A stretch of 37,159 bases of DNA from an uncultured bacterium (GTDB lineage Bacteria > Cyanobacteriota > Vampirovibrionia > Gastranaerophilales > Gastranaerophilaceae). The stretch spans positions 1 through 37,159 of the forward strand of contig CADBXV010000008.1 in the NCBI GenBank assembly GCA_902798645.1, written 5' to 3'. The notes under the pieces are model-generated. The model ran no database searches, was not told where the DNA came from, and saw only the letters and a list, made by a program, of their open reading frames with translations. The translations under genes were made by a program, and so were the position numbers. Positions 8,564 through 16,179 of the stretch are shown one piece after another; the stretch's first letter is position 1, and each line of letters starts with the position of its first letter.

Positions 8564-8830
8564 ATGTCAGTAACAAGATTTTTAGCAGGATTTGCTATAG
8601 GTGCAGTAATAGGTGCAGTTGCAGGTGTTCTTTTGGCGCCTCAATCAGGTGAAGAAACAAGAGAAAAATTAGGACAAATGGCATCTGATTTAGCTGAAAA
8701 AACCGATGAAACCGTACAAGATATTAAAAGAAAAGCAGATACATTAATTTCTGATGCGCAAGAAAAAAGCGAAGAAATCATGGGTAAGCTTCAAGATATG
8801 CTAAACAAGGATAAAACAGAAGAAGCATAA
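8564..8830 (+). CDS. Second YtxH-domain protein
   Basis: An 88-residue protein with a Gly/Ala-rich membrane helix (about residues 5-25) directly followed by LAPQSGEETREKLGQMASDL, the YtxH signature. An acidic coiled-coil helix runs to the end. It is clearly paralogous to the protein at 7685 (AGVLLAPQSGEETREKL against AGVLFAPKSGEEMREKV) but shorter and acidic. AAGGAG lies 7 nt before the ATG. It is followed by a terminator at 8859-8890 that closes the group. Confidence 0.88.
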   Translation: MSVTRFLAGFAIGAVIGAVAGVLLAPQSGEETREKLGQMASDLAEKTDETVQDIKRKADTLISDAQEKSEEIMGKLQDMLNKDKTEEA

Positions 8831-8858
8831 GTTTTAAAATTAAATGTAAAGAGAAAAG

Positions 8859-8890
8859 AGGGCAGAATATTTTTATTTTCTGTCCTTTTT
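8859..8890 (+). terminator. Intrinsic terminator after the YtxH group
   Basis: AGGGCAGAA (8859-8867) pairs with TTCTGTCCT (8878-8886, one G-U pair) and is followed by a T run. Confidence 0.8.
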
Positions 8891-8950
8891 AAGTTTGTAA
8901 TAATTAAAAAGTCAAATAATAAGAAAGACAGAATAATTATAAAAACCTGT

Positions 8951-8979
8951 TTGACTTATAAATAATTTTATATTAGTAT
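8951..8979 (+). promoter_or_regulatory. Promoter of the tRNA-Leu transcript
   Basis: TTGACT (8951-8956), a 17-nt spacer and TAGTAT (8974-8979) make a plausible promoter. Transcription would start near 8986, more than 120 nt before the tRNA, so the GC-rich segment at 9001-9095 would be part of the precursor. Confidence 0.5.
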
Positions 8980-9001
8980 TAGATAGTTAAGTGATTAACA
9001 C

Positions 9002-9090
9002 GTTCCAGTGGCACTCTGCCGACGAGGAGGTGACTAAACGTCACGTTCGAGGAGAGGTGAGGTAGACCAGTCTACCGATTCCGCTGAAGC
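9002..9090 (-). other. tRNA-Leu-like inverted sequence in the tRNA-Leu leader
   Basis: This 89-nt GC-rich block stands out from its AT-rich surroundings. Read on the minus strand it begins GCTTCAG then CGGAATCGGTAGAC, like the 5' part of the tRNA-Leu that starts 21 nt to the right, and ends ACTGGAAC, which pairs with GCTTCAG apart from one C-A mismatch. Its length is nearly that of the tRNA. The T-arm is not recognisable, so it is probably not a functional tRNA. On the plus strand it contains the hairpins GGCA/TGCC (9010-9020), GTGAC/GTCAC (9030-9044) and GGTAGAC/GTCTACC (9061-9076). It may be a decayed tRNA copy or a structured leader. Confidence 0.45.
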
Positions 9091-9110
9091 ATGAAAACTG
9101 AATAATATTC

Positions 9111-9197
9111 GCTCCAGTGGCGGAATCGGTAGACGCGTTGGACTTAAAATCCAATCGGGGTTCACCCTCGGTGCCAGTTCAAGTCTGGCCTGGAGCA
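9111..9197 (+). tRNA. tRNA-Leu(UAA)
   Basis: An 87-nt class II tRNA. The acceptor stem GCTCCAG/CTGGAGC is perfect, with discriminator A at 9197. The D-loop carries GGTAGA. The anticodon stem TTGGA/TCCAA encloses loop CTTAAAA, giving anticodon TAA. A long variable arm (CGGGGTTCACCCTCG) and a T-arm with GTTCAAG follow. CCA is not encoded. Confidence 0.97.
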
Positions 9198-9204
9198 ATT
9201 AAAA

Positions 9205-9234
9205 AAGACTTGCCAATCGGTAAGTCTTTTTTTT
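9205..9234 (+). terminator. Terminator after tRNA-Leu
   Basis: AAGACTTGCC (9205-9214) pairs with GGTAAGTCTT (9219-9228, one G-U pair) around an AATC loop. An eight-T tract begins with the last stem bases. It also lies just past the stop of the minus-strand PAP2 gene and may serve both. Confidence 0.9.
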
Positions 9235-9235
9235 A

Positions 9236-10216
9236 TTATTTTAATTTTACAAACTTAGAAAAAATTAACGGGTATATACCGGTTACAAAAAATCCGATGA
9301 TGAATGCCAGAATAAATACTATTTTAAAATCACAAGCTTGGCAGAACAGATTTTTTGTTATAGTCGGAAATGTTGATAATATGCATAATGTTCCTATAAA
9401 ACTTATTGCCAATTTTGATTTAAGGCTAAATTCTTTTGGATTAAACGGGAAAAATCTTCTGCATAAAAATACACCGTTTAAGATACCTGCTATAAATGAA
9501 TAACAGAAGACGGAGGCTTGTATGGAGCGAAGAGGATTAACCAGCAGTTCTCCGTTTACATAATCTAAGGGATATGAGTTAAAATAACAAATGTATATCA
9601 GTATAGCTGCTATAGCAAAGTCGGTTATTCCAAGCAAATATAAGTATATGTTAGTATCTTTTTCAGCTTTATTAATAACAGAATTTAGAACAAATACTAA
9701 AGAAAAACCTATAAACAGCCCGACAATAACGTCTTGTGGGGTATGAACACCAAGCCACATTCTTGAAAATCCAACCAGAAGCGCAAAAAGAACGAGTAAA
9801 ATCGGTATGATAAATTTCTTTTTATATATCATAGCCAGTCCGCCTAATAAAGCGGATGCTTGTGCTTAATGTCCGCTTGGGAAAGAATAACCTGCTGCAA
9901 GTGCAATAGCCTTTTCGACAGGGTGAATTTTATCTGACAATACCCAGGGTCTATAAACGCATGCCATCATTTTAAAAAGTTGTGCAAAGAACATATTAAA
10001 AGATGAAAGTGCAAATAAATACATTCCTGATTTAAAATCTATGCACCAGTAAACTATTGAGCAAATCAGTACAGGAAGCCAGAATTCTCCTACTATTGTT
10101 ACAGACAAGAATAAATTGTCAAACATACTAAAGTGACTAATTCTTAAATTTTGTAGAAATAATAAAAAATCAATTTGTGGTCTTAACCAGCTCTCGTTAG
10201 ATAAAAGTTCAATCAT
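9236..10216 (-). pseudogene. PAP2-family phosphatase interrupted by an in-frame TAA
   Basis: From ATG 10216 the frame reads 116 residues to a TAA at 9866-9868, then continues in the same frame to 9236. The two halves together are one membrane PAP2 phosphatase (lipid phosphate or undecaprenyl-PP phosphatase type), about 326 residues. All three catalytic motifs are present: motif 1 around YRPWVL, motif 2 SFPSGH, and motif 3 SRMWLGVHTPQD in the second half. At least six hydrophobic helices are visible. The stop falls right after PSGH and replaces a single codon before AQASALLGG, so the first product would lack motif 3. A second ATG at 9832 could start the rest but would lack motif 2. The simplest view is a recent nonsense mutation or a base-call error. 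Confidence 0.85.
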
Positions 10217-10257
10217 AATAAAACAATTATATTATAAAAACTTAATATTTGAAAATA

Positions 10258-10797
10258 TCAGAATAAAGCTTTGACGGCTAAAAAAATTAGTAAAAGTCCT
10301 GAAAAAATCTCTAAATATTTTGATGGCAAGAGTTTAAGTTTTCCGCCTGTATAAAATCCTATATTAGAATTTATAAACGTAATAAGAGCAATAAGCATAG
10401 CTGGTTTTATAATTCGATTCCCGTATAAAGAAAGTGTAATTCCGGAGGAAAACGCATCTATAGAAGTTGCGATCCCGATTAGAAACAAGCATTTTAGACT
10501 AATGCATAAATCTTTCTTTTCAATTGGTTTGAAAGCCTCAATTACAAATTTAAAACCGAGATATGAGAATATTAAAAAAACAATAAGTCCGGCATATGGT
10601 TGAATATAAATTTTTACGGTATTAGTCAGCAAATATCCGACAACAGGCATGATTCCCTGAAAAAAGCCTGTAAAAACAGACAATAAAAGAGAATTTTTAA
10701 TACGTTCTTTTTCATATTTAAGTCCGTACGAGAATGATACAACACAAGCATCAATAGAAAGAGCTAATGCAAGAATAAATATTGAAAAATATGACAT
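10258..10797 (-). CDS. MntP/YtaF-family membrane exporter
   Basis: A 179-residue protein with six predicted membrane helices and the duplicated family motif: ALALSIDACVVSFSYGL in helix 1 and IGIATSIDAFSSGITLSL in the second half. The paired SIDA aspartates are the metal-site residues of the MntP manganese efflux family. The related sporulation protein YtaF has the same architecture, and the cytoplasmic loop here (YEKERIKNS) is YtaF-like, so Mn2+ export is likely but not certain. No yybP-ykoY type leader was recognised upstream. The start has AAAAGG 8 nt upstream and lies 22 nt past the dnaB stop, so it may be co-transcribed with dnaB. Confidence 0.8.
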   Translation of the reverse strand: MSYFSIFILALALSIDACVVSFSYGLKYEKERIKNSLLLSVFTGFFQGIMPVVGYLLTNTVKIYIQPYAGLIVFLIFSYLGFKFVIEAFKPIEKKDLCISLKCLFLIGIATSIDAFSSGITLSLYGNRIIKPAMLIALITFINSNIGFYTGGKLKLLPSKYLEIFSGLLLIFLAVKALF

Positions 10798-10819
10798 GAT
10801 TCAGTGCCTTTTCTACAGG

Positions 10820-12214
10820 TTAAAACGTATCTGTTTTAACAGGGTTTTTAAATTTGGTAATAGATCCTTGGAAGAGAAGTTTAACCGTACCAACAGGACC
10901 ATTTCTGTGTTTTGCAATAATAATTTCCGCTTCGCCTTTGTTTGCGGCTTTTTCGGCAACATCTTCGTCTTCGTTAGCATTTTTGTAATATTCATCACGA
11001 TAAATAAACATTACAATATCAGCATCTTGTTCAATAGAACCTGATTCACGAAGATCTGACAGCATAGGACGTTTATCTGTTCTTCCTTCAACTGCACGTG
11101 ATAACTGAGAAAGGGCAACAATCGGGACATTAAGGTCTTTCGCAAGAATTTTGAGTCCTCTTGAGATTGTAGAAATTGCTTGCATTCTATCTTCTCTGCC
11201 TGTGCCTTCTATTAATTGCAAGTAGTCAATTACGATTAATCCGAGATCTTTTTCAGCCATTGCTAATCGACGGCACTTAGCTCTTAAATCGGTAATTGTA
11301 CAACCGGCAGTATCATCAATATATATCTTGCTTTCAGATAGTTTAGACATAGAATTTGCCAGTTTATCCCAGTCTTTAGATTGGATATTACCTGTTTTAA
11401 GTCTTTGTGTATCGACTTCGGCTTCGGCGCACATAAGACGTTGTACAAGCTGATCTTTAGACATTTCTAAAGAAAATATTGCAACCGGAACCTTTGCATT
11501 AAGAGCTACGTTTGATGCAATATTCAGTGCAAAAGCAGTTTTTCCCATAGCAGGACGTGCTGCAATAATAATAAGGTCAGATTTTTGAAATCCGTTTGTA
11601 AAGGTGTTAAGTTCATAAAATCCTGTATCAACACCTGTTAACTGATCTTTATTATTGGCTCTTTCTTCCATTTTTTCATAGACATTATAAACAATATCTT
11701 TGATAGAAGTTAAAGACTTTGATGCTTTTTGAGATGCAATATCAAAAATAAGTTCTTGTGCTTGTTCAAGAGATTCTTCTATAGGGTTTACGTCGTATCC
11801 GGAAGCAACAATTTCCGAGCCGGCATTGATTAGAGAACGCTTGATAGCCTTCTCTTGTACGATTTTTGCATAGTATTCCACATTTGCCGTAGTAATTGTG
11901 TTATAGCTTAAATCATTTATAAAAGCACGACCGCCGACAAGTTCAAGTTTTTGATTAATATTTAGTGTATCGGACACAGAAACTATATCAATTTTATCTT
12001 CTCCGTTATATAACTGGAGCATAGCTTCAAATATATACCTGTGAGCCGGTTTATAGAAAGATTCAGGACGAATATGTTCAACAATTTTATTCATACATGA
12101 CGGATTAACTAAAATTGCGCCTAAAATTGCTTCTTCGGCTTCAATATTTTGAGGCATAAGTTGTGATAATTCGTCATTTGATTGTTTCTTTTTATTTGCA
12201 AATGATGTTGACAT
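10820..12214 (-). CDS. dnaB: Replicative DNA helicase DnaB
   Basis: A 464-residue hexameric replicative helicase that unwinds DNA at the fork. The N-terminal domain (PQNIEAEEAILGAILVNP, about residues 21-38) is followed by a linker and the RecA-like ATPase domain. The Walker A motif is ARPAMGKTA (about 219-227), Walker B is LIVIDYLQLI, and LSQLSRAVEGRTDKRPMLSD carries the DNA-binding and sensor motifs, followed by LRESGSIEQDADIVMFIYRD with the arginine finger region. The length is normal and the conserved blocks are uninterrupted, so there is no intein. The N-terminal Ser/Lys-rich extension is slightly long. A GAGGAG site precedes the ATG. Confidence 0.98.
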   Translation of the reverse strand: MSTSFANKKKQSNDELSQLMPQNIEAEEAILGAILVNPSCMNKIVEHIRPESFYKPAHRYIFEAMLQLYNGEDKIDIVSVSDTLNINQKLELVGGRAFINDLSYNTITTANVEYYAKIVQEKAIKRSLINAGSEIVASGYDVNPIEESLEQAQELIFDIASQKASKSLTSIKDIVYNVYEKMEERANNKDQLTGVDTGFYELNTFTNGFQKSDLIIIAARPAMGKTAFALNIASNVALNAKVPVAIFSLEMSKDQLVQRLMCAEAEVDTQRLKTGNIQSKDWDKLANSMSKLSESKIYIDDTAGCTITDLRAKCRRLAMAEKDLGLIVIDYLQLIEGTGREDRMQAISTISRGLKILAKDLNVPIVALSQLSRAVEGRTDKRPMLSDLRESGSIEQDADIVMFIYRDEYYKNANEDEDVAEKAANKGEAEIIIAKHRNGPVGTVKLLFQGSITKFKNPVKTDTF

Positions 12215-12316
12215 GCTTTTAAACTTTCTCCTCTATTAAGATAACAATAATAAACTGTTTAATCAATTATATGTTACGAGGTGTAAATGTAATTTTGATA
12301 AAATAAAAGTGATTTC

Positions 12317-12345
12317 TTGTTATAGCTAATGTTTTATTATAGAAT
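12317..12345 (+). promoter_or_regulatory. Promoter of rfbFGH
   Basis: TTGTTA (12317-12322), a 17-nt spacer and TAGAAT (12340-12345). Transcription would start near 12352, giving a short leader of about 27 nt with the ribosome site AGGAG. Confidence 0.6.
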
Positions 12346-12378
12346 TGTTGTAGGATATTTAGTATTAGGAGTTCTTTT

Positions 12379-13158
12379 ATGAAGGTAGTTATTTTAGCCG
12401 GCGGACTTGGTACACGTTTGTCAGAGGAAACAAGATTGCTTCCGAAACCAATGGTAGAAATAGGCGGAAAACCAATTCTGTGGCATATTATGAAAATATA
12501 CTCATATTATGGATTTAATGATTTTATAATACTTACAGGATATAAGTCGCATGTAATTAAGGATTATTTTGTACATTATTATCAGCAGTATTCTGATATA
12601 ACAGTGGATATGGTTACAAATTCAGTAGAGATACACAGAATGCAAACTGAGCCTTGGAAAGTTACAATGTTGTATACAGGTCAGGATACAATGACCGGCG
12701 GACGTATAAAAAAAGCACAGGACTATATAGGCAATGAACCGTTTCTAATGACATACGGCGATGGTGTAGCAGATGTTAATATAAATGATTTAATACAAAA
12801 TCATAAAGAATCAGGAAAACTTTGTACAATGACTGCCGTTCAATTGCAAGGAAGATTTGGTGCTCTTGTGATAAAAGAAGACAATATGATAACCACATTT
12901 ATGGAAAAACCAAAAGGTGAAGAATCATGGATAAATGGGGGATTTTTTGTTTGCGAACCTCAGGTTTTTGATTATATAAAAGGCGGTGATTCAACAATTT
13001 TTGAAAAAGAACCTTTGGAAAATCTCGCAAAAGATAAACAATTGAATGCTTATAAGCATAACGGTTTTTGGCGTCCGATGGATACTTTAAAGGATAAAAA
13101 TGACCTGACATATCTTTGGCAGCACGATCAAGCTCCTTGGGCAGTTTGGTTAAAATAA
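12379..13158 (+). CDS. rfbF: Glucose-1-phosphate cytidylyltransferase
   Basis: A 259-residue nucleotidyltransferase that makes CDP-glucose from glucose-1-phosphate and CTP, the first step to CDP-3,6-dideoxyhexoses. The N-terminal signature MKVVILAGGLGTRLSEETRL is followed by PKPMVEIGGKPILWHIMKIY, typical of RfbF/DdhA. MTYGDGVADVN (about residues 124-134) is the metal-binding region, and NGGFFVCEPQVFDYI and FWRPMDTLKDKN are also family-specific. AGGAG precedes the ATG. It is the first gene of the rfbFGH operon, 20 nt before rfbG. Confidence 0.96.
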   Translation: MKVVILAGGLGTRLSEETRLLPKPMVEIGGKPILWHIMKIYSYYGFNDFIILTGYKSHVIKDYFVHYYQQYSDITVDMVTNSVEIHRMQTEPWKVTMLYTGQDTMTGGRIKKAQDYIGNEPFLMTYGDGVADVNINDLIQNHKESGKLCTMTAVQLQGRFGALVIKEDNMITTFMEKPKGEESWINGGFFVCEPQVFDYIKGGDSTIFEKEPLENLAKDKQLNAYKHNGFWRPMDTLKDKNDLTYLWQHDQAPWAVWLK

Positions 13159-13178
13159 ATATTACGGAAAGAGATAAA

Positions 13179-14276
13179 ATGTTCAATAACATTTACAAAA
13201 ATAAAAAAGTATTTTTAACAGGTCATACCGGATTTAAAGGAAGCTGGCTTGCTTTATGGCTTGCAAAGCTTGGAGCGGAAGTTTGCGGATATTCACTTAA
13301 TCCAAATACAGAACCGTCAATGTTTAAAGAATTGGAAATCGACAAAAAGATTACCAAATCGATAATCGGAGATATTCTTGAATACGAAAACTTAGCTCAA
13401 AATATAAAAGAGTTTATGCCGGATGTAGTTTTTCATCTAGCTGCACAGCCGATAGTCAGATTATCATATGCGGAACCGATTTTAACCTACAAAACAAATG
13501 TGATAGGCTCGCTTAATGTATTGGAAGCTTCAAGGAATTGTACATCTGTAAAAGCATTTATAAATGTAACTACGGATAAATGCTATGAAAACAAAGAGAT
13601 TAATCGAGGATATAAAGAAGATGAACCAATGGGCGGATATGATATGTATTCGTCATCAAAAGGATGCGTAGAGATTATGTCATCGTCGTTCAGACGTTCA
13701 TTTTTGCAGAAAGAAAATTCGATGGCAATGGCAACAGCGAGAGCCGGTAATGTAATCGGAGGCGGTGATTGGGCGCAAGACAGGCTAATCCCTGATTGTA
13801 TTCGAGGAATAAATGAAGGTAAAGATATTGAAATAAGAAATCCAATAGCCGTAAGACCGTGGCAGCATGTTTTGGAACCGTTATCAGGTTATCTTCTTTT
13901 GGGACAAAAGTTGTTAGAGTGTTATTCTGCGCAAGATGAATTACGCAAAAAGTTTTGCCAAGGTTTTAATTTCGGACCTAAAGAAGATAGCGTTTTGACC
14001 GTTGCGGAAGTGTCAGATATGGTTTGTGATTTTTACGGAAAGGGTAAAGTTGTAGTTGGTCAAAAATCTTCTCTGCATGAAGCAGGGCTATTAATGTTAA
14101 ATATCGAAAAGGCAAAGGAAGTTTTGGGCTGGACACCAACTTTAAAAGCAAAAGAAGCAATACTAAATACGGTAAATTGGTACAAGCATTTTTATAATAA
14201 AGATGCAGATATGAACGATTATACAATTAGGCAAATAACTGAGTACGAGGAAAAAATAGGGTGGAACAAGAATTAA
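13179..14276 (+). CDS. rfbG: CDP-glucose 4,6-dehydratase
   Basis: A 365-residue extended SDR enzyme converting CDP-glucose to CDP-4-keto-6-deoxyglucose. The Rossmann motif is TGHTGFKGSWLALWL (about residues 14-28). VFHLAAQPIVRLSY (about 80-93) is typical of the family. Catalytic TTDKCYENK and the YxxxK motif YSSSKG are present, and ARAGNVIGGGDWAQDRLIPD is diagnostic of RfbG. The ATG at 13179, with GGAAAGAG upstream, is preferred over an in-frame start at 13116, which would lie inside rfbF. The stop overlaps the rfbH start by 16 nt, indicating translational coupling. Confidence 0.96.
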   Translation: MFNNIYKNKKVFLTGHTGFKGSWLALWLAKLGAEVCGYSLNPNTEPSMFKELEIDKKITKSIIGDILEYENLAQNIKEFMPDVVFHLAAQPIVRLSYAEPILTYKTNVIGSLNVLEASRNCTSVKAFINVTTDKCYENKEINRGYKEDEPMGGYDMYSSSKGCVEIMSSSFRRSFLQKENSMAMATARAGNVIGGGDWAQDRLIPDCIRGINEGKDIEIRNPIAVRPWQHVLEPLSGYLLLGQKLLECYSAQDELRKKFCQGFNFGPKEDSVLTVAEVSDMVCDFYGKGKVVVGQKSSLHEAGLLMLNIEKAKEVLGWTPTLKAKEAILNTVNWYKHFYNKDADMNDYTIRQITEYEEKIGWNKN

Positions 14277-15619
14277 GAGAAAAAGTAAGAGAAGCTGTTA
14301 AGGAATATTATAGAGGAATATATGGTAAAAAGCGAGTATTTGATTATATTCCACCCAGCGGAAAACTTTTAGGTGAAGAAGAACTTATAAATATGGTAGA
14401 TGCCTCTTTAGATATGTGGCTTACGTCCGGCAGATTTAATCAGGAATTTGAAAAAAAATTTGCTAAGTATTTAGGTGTTAAATATGCTCTTACAACAAAT
14501 TCCGGTTCAAGCGCCAATCTTCTTGCTCTGTCAGCCTTAACATCTCCAAAGCTTAGAGATAGGCGCATAAAAAAAGGAGATGAAGTTATATCTGTTGCAT
14601 CAGGATTTCCTACTACAATTAATCCAATATTGCAGAACGGATTAATTCCTGTTTTTGTTGATTGCGAAATAGGTACTTATAATATTGATGCAAGTAAAAT
14701 AGAGGAGGCTATAAGTCCAAAAACAAAAGCAATTTTTTTGGCGCATACTTTAGGTAACAGTTATGATTTGGATAAAATAACACAACTTGCAGAAAAATAT
14801 AATCTATGGATAATAGAAGATTCTTGTGATGCTCTTGGAGGAGAATATAAAGGAAAGAAGCTTGGTACAATAGGGCATATAGGAACATTTAGTTTTTACC
14901 CTGCACATCATTTGACAATGGGAGAGGGCGGCGCTGTTGTAACGAATGATTCTGAATTGTATAAAATCATAATGTCTTTTCGAGATTGGGGAAGGGATTG
15001 CTGTTGTCCTCCCGGCAGAGATGGTGTGTGCGGAAAGAGATTTTCGCAGCAGCTGGGTAAATTACCTTATGGATATGACCATAAATACACATATTCGCAT
15101 ATAGGATATAATCTCAAAATAACCGATTGGCAGGCATCTTTAGGTTGCTCTCAAATAGACAAATTAAACGGTTTCTTAAAAATAAGACACCATAATGCAG
15201 AACTTTTAACTGAAAAGTTGAAAAATTATCAGGACAGTTTGATTTTACCCGTTGTAAAAGACGGTGTTAATCCTTCTTGGTTTGGATATTTGATATCAGT
15301 AAAAGAAGGAGCAAATTTTACAAAGCAGGAATTGGTAGAGTATCTTGAAAAACATAAGATAGGAACTCGGCAGTTATTTGCCGGTAATATTTTAAGACAA
15401 CCGATGTTTACCGAAGATGATCAAATTAACTTTAGAATAGGTAATTCTGAATTATTAAATTCTAAAGATTTGAATGAAGACACGTATAAAAAACTTCCGA
15501 ATACAGAATTTATAATGAACAATACTTTCTGGGTAGGAACATTCCCTGCTTTAGGTGATGAAGAAATGACAAGAATTGCTCGAACAATAATTGATTTTAT
15601 TGATGAACACCGGTCTTAA
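14261..15619 (+). CDS. rfbH: CDP-4-keto-6-deoxyglucose 3-dehydratase, [2Fe-2S] PMP enzyme
   Basis: A 452-residue PMP-dependent dehydratase (E1 type) that removes the C3 hydroxyl during 3,6-dideoxyhexose synthesis. It has a GTG start with GAGG 10 nt upstream. The usual PLP lysine is replaced by histidine in FYPAHHLTMGEGG (about residues 212-224), the hallmark of E1. The iron-sulfur ligands fit the family spacing exactly: C189-x57-C247-x-C249-x7-C257. The enzyme needs a reductase partner (E3/AscD type), which is not in this operon. The 3' end overlaps the convergent gene at 15597 by 23 nt. No abequose, paratose, tyvelose or ascarylose synthase follows. Confidence 0.97.
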   Translation: MEQELREKVREAVKEYYRGIYGKKRVFDYIPPSGKLLGEEELINMVDASLDMWLTSGRFNQEFEKKFAKYLGVKYALTTNSGSSANLLALSALTSPKLRDRRIKKGDEVISVASGFPTTINPILQNGLIPVFVDCEIGTYNIDASKIEEAISPKTKAIFLAHTLGNSYDLDKITQLAEKYNLWIIEDSCDALGGEYKGKKLGTIGHIGTFSFYPAHHLTMGEGGAVVTNDSELYKIIMSFRDWGRDCCCPPGRDGVCGKRFSQQLGKLPYGYDHKYTYSHIGYNLKITDWQASLGCSQIDKLNGFLKIRHHNAELLTEKLKNYQDSLILPVVKDGVNPSWFGYLISVKEGANFTKQELVEYLEKHKIGTRQLFAGNILRQPMFTEDDQINFRIGNSELLNSKDLNEDTYKKLPNTEFIMNNTFWVGTFPALGDEEMTRIARTIIDFIDEHRS

Positions 15620-16061
15620 CTTCTTTTAAGTATTCTTCAAAGATTTCAACAGAATCTCCAACCAGTTCTATGCAAGGACGTTTTTTGTAGTACTGTTCCG
15701 TTCTTTCGCTAGGATTTGGTGAGGTGGAATTTTCAATTCCCAGCAGTAGTTCTCTGCAAATAATGCTTCCGTTTTTTTCTTTAAATCTATTTGCAAGTTC
15801 TTGCACAATTTTGTATTGATTAGCTTTATTTTTTCCGGAACTTTCCGAATCAGAAAAAGCAAGTCCTGAAGCCATAAACATTCCGCTTACCGTTCCGCAT
15901 ACTTCTCTCATTCTGCCCATTCCACCTCCGAACGGACAAGCTATTTTCATAGCAGTATCAAAATCTAAACCTAATTCTTCACAGAAAACACCAAGAACCG
16001 ATTGTGAACAATTATATCCGGCTTTGAATAATTCTTTTGCTTTTTCAGATTTTTCGCTCAT
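15597..16061 (-). CDS. C_GCAxxG_C_C family redox protein
   Basis: A 154-residue cytoplasmic protein of the putative redox-active C_GCAxxG_C_C family. GYNCSQSVLGVFCEELG (about residues 14-30), ACPFGGGMGRMREVCGTVSG (about 45-64) and two late cysteines (IICREL and RPCIELV) give the family cysteine pattern. The usual CGA is CGT here. These proteins are often found with metal or sulfur redox genes; the substrate is unknown. The ATG at 16061 has GGAGG 8 nt upstream and is preferred over GTG 16070. It is convergent with rfbH and shows no functional tie to it. Confidence 0.85.
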   Translation of the reverse strand: MSEKSEKAKELFKAGYNCSQSVLGVFCEELGLDFDTAMKIACPFGGGMGRMREVCGTVSGMFMASGLAFSDSESSGKNKANQYKIVQELANRFKEKNGSIICRELLLGIENSTSPNPSERTEQYYKKRPCIELVGDSVEIFEEYLKEVKTGVHQ

Positions 16062-16107
16062 AAAAAACACCTCCGCTATTTAGTAAATTATACCAAACAA
16101 ACTTTAT

Positions 16108-16135
16108 TTTACCAATAATTCGTTTGTGGTAAAAT
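16108..16135 (+). promoter_or_regulatory. Promoter of proS
   Basis: TTTACC (16108-16113), a 16-nt spacer ending in TGG, and TAAAAT (16130-16135), i.e. an extended -10. The leader would be about 38 nt. Confidence 0.6.
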
Positions 16136-16179
16136 AACTTTGTACTGTCATAAATGGAAATTTAGAGGGAATTTATATT

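Noticed and set aside
9117-9503. Plus-strand frame starting in tRNA-Leu
   Set aside because: Its first third translates the tRNA and terminator, and the rest is antisense to the PAP2 gene.
9866-9868. TAA read as sense (alternative genetic code)
   Set aside because: All other genes here end in or avoid TAA normally (for example rfbG, dnaB and serB end in TAA or keep it out of frame), so code change is not supported.
10820-12214. Intein in dnaB
   Set aside because: The length is normal and the conserved blocks are uninterrupted.
13116-13178. Upstream in-frame start of rfbG
   Set aside because: It would lie inside rfbF and add residues with no family match; ATG 13179 has a proper ribosome site.
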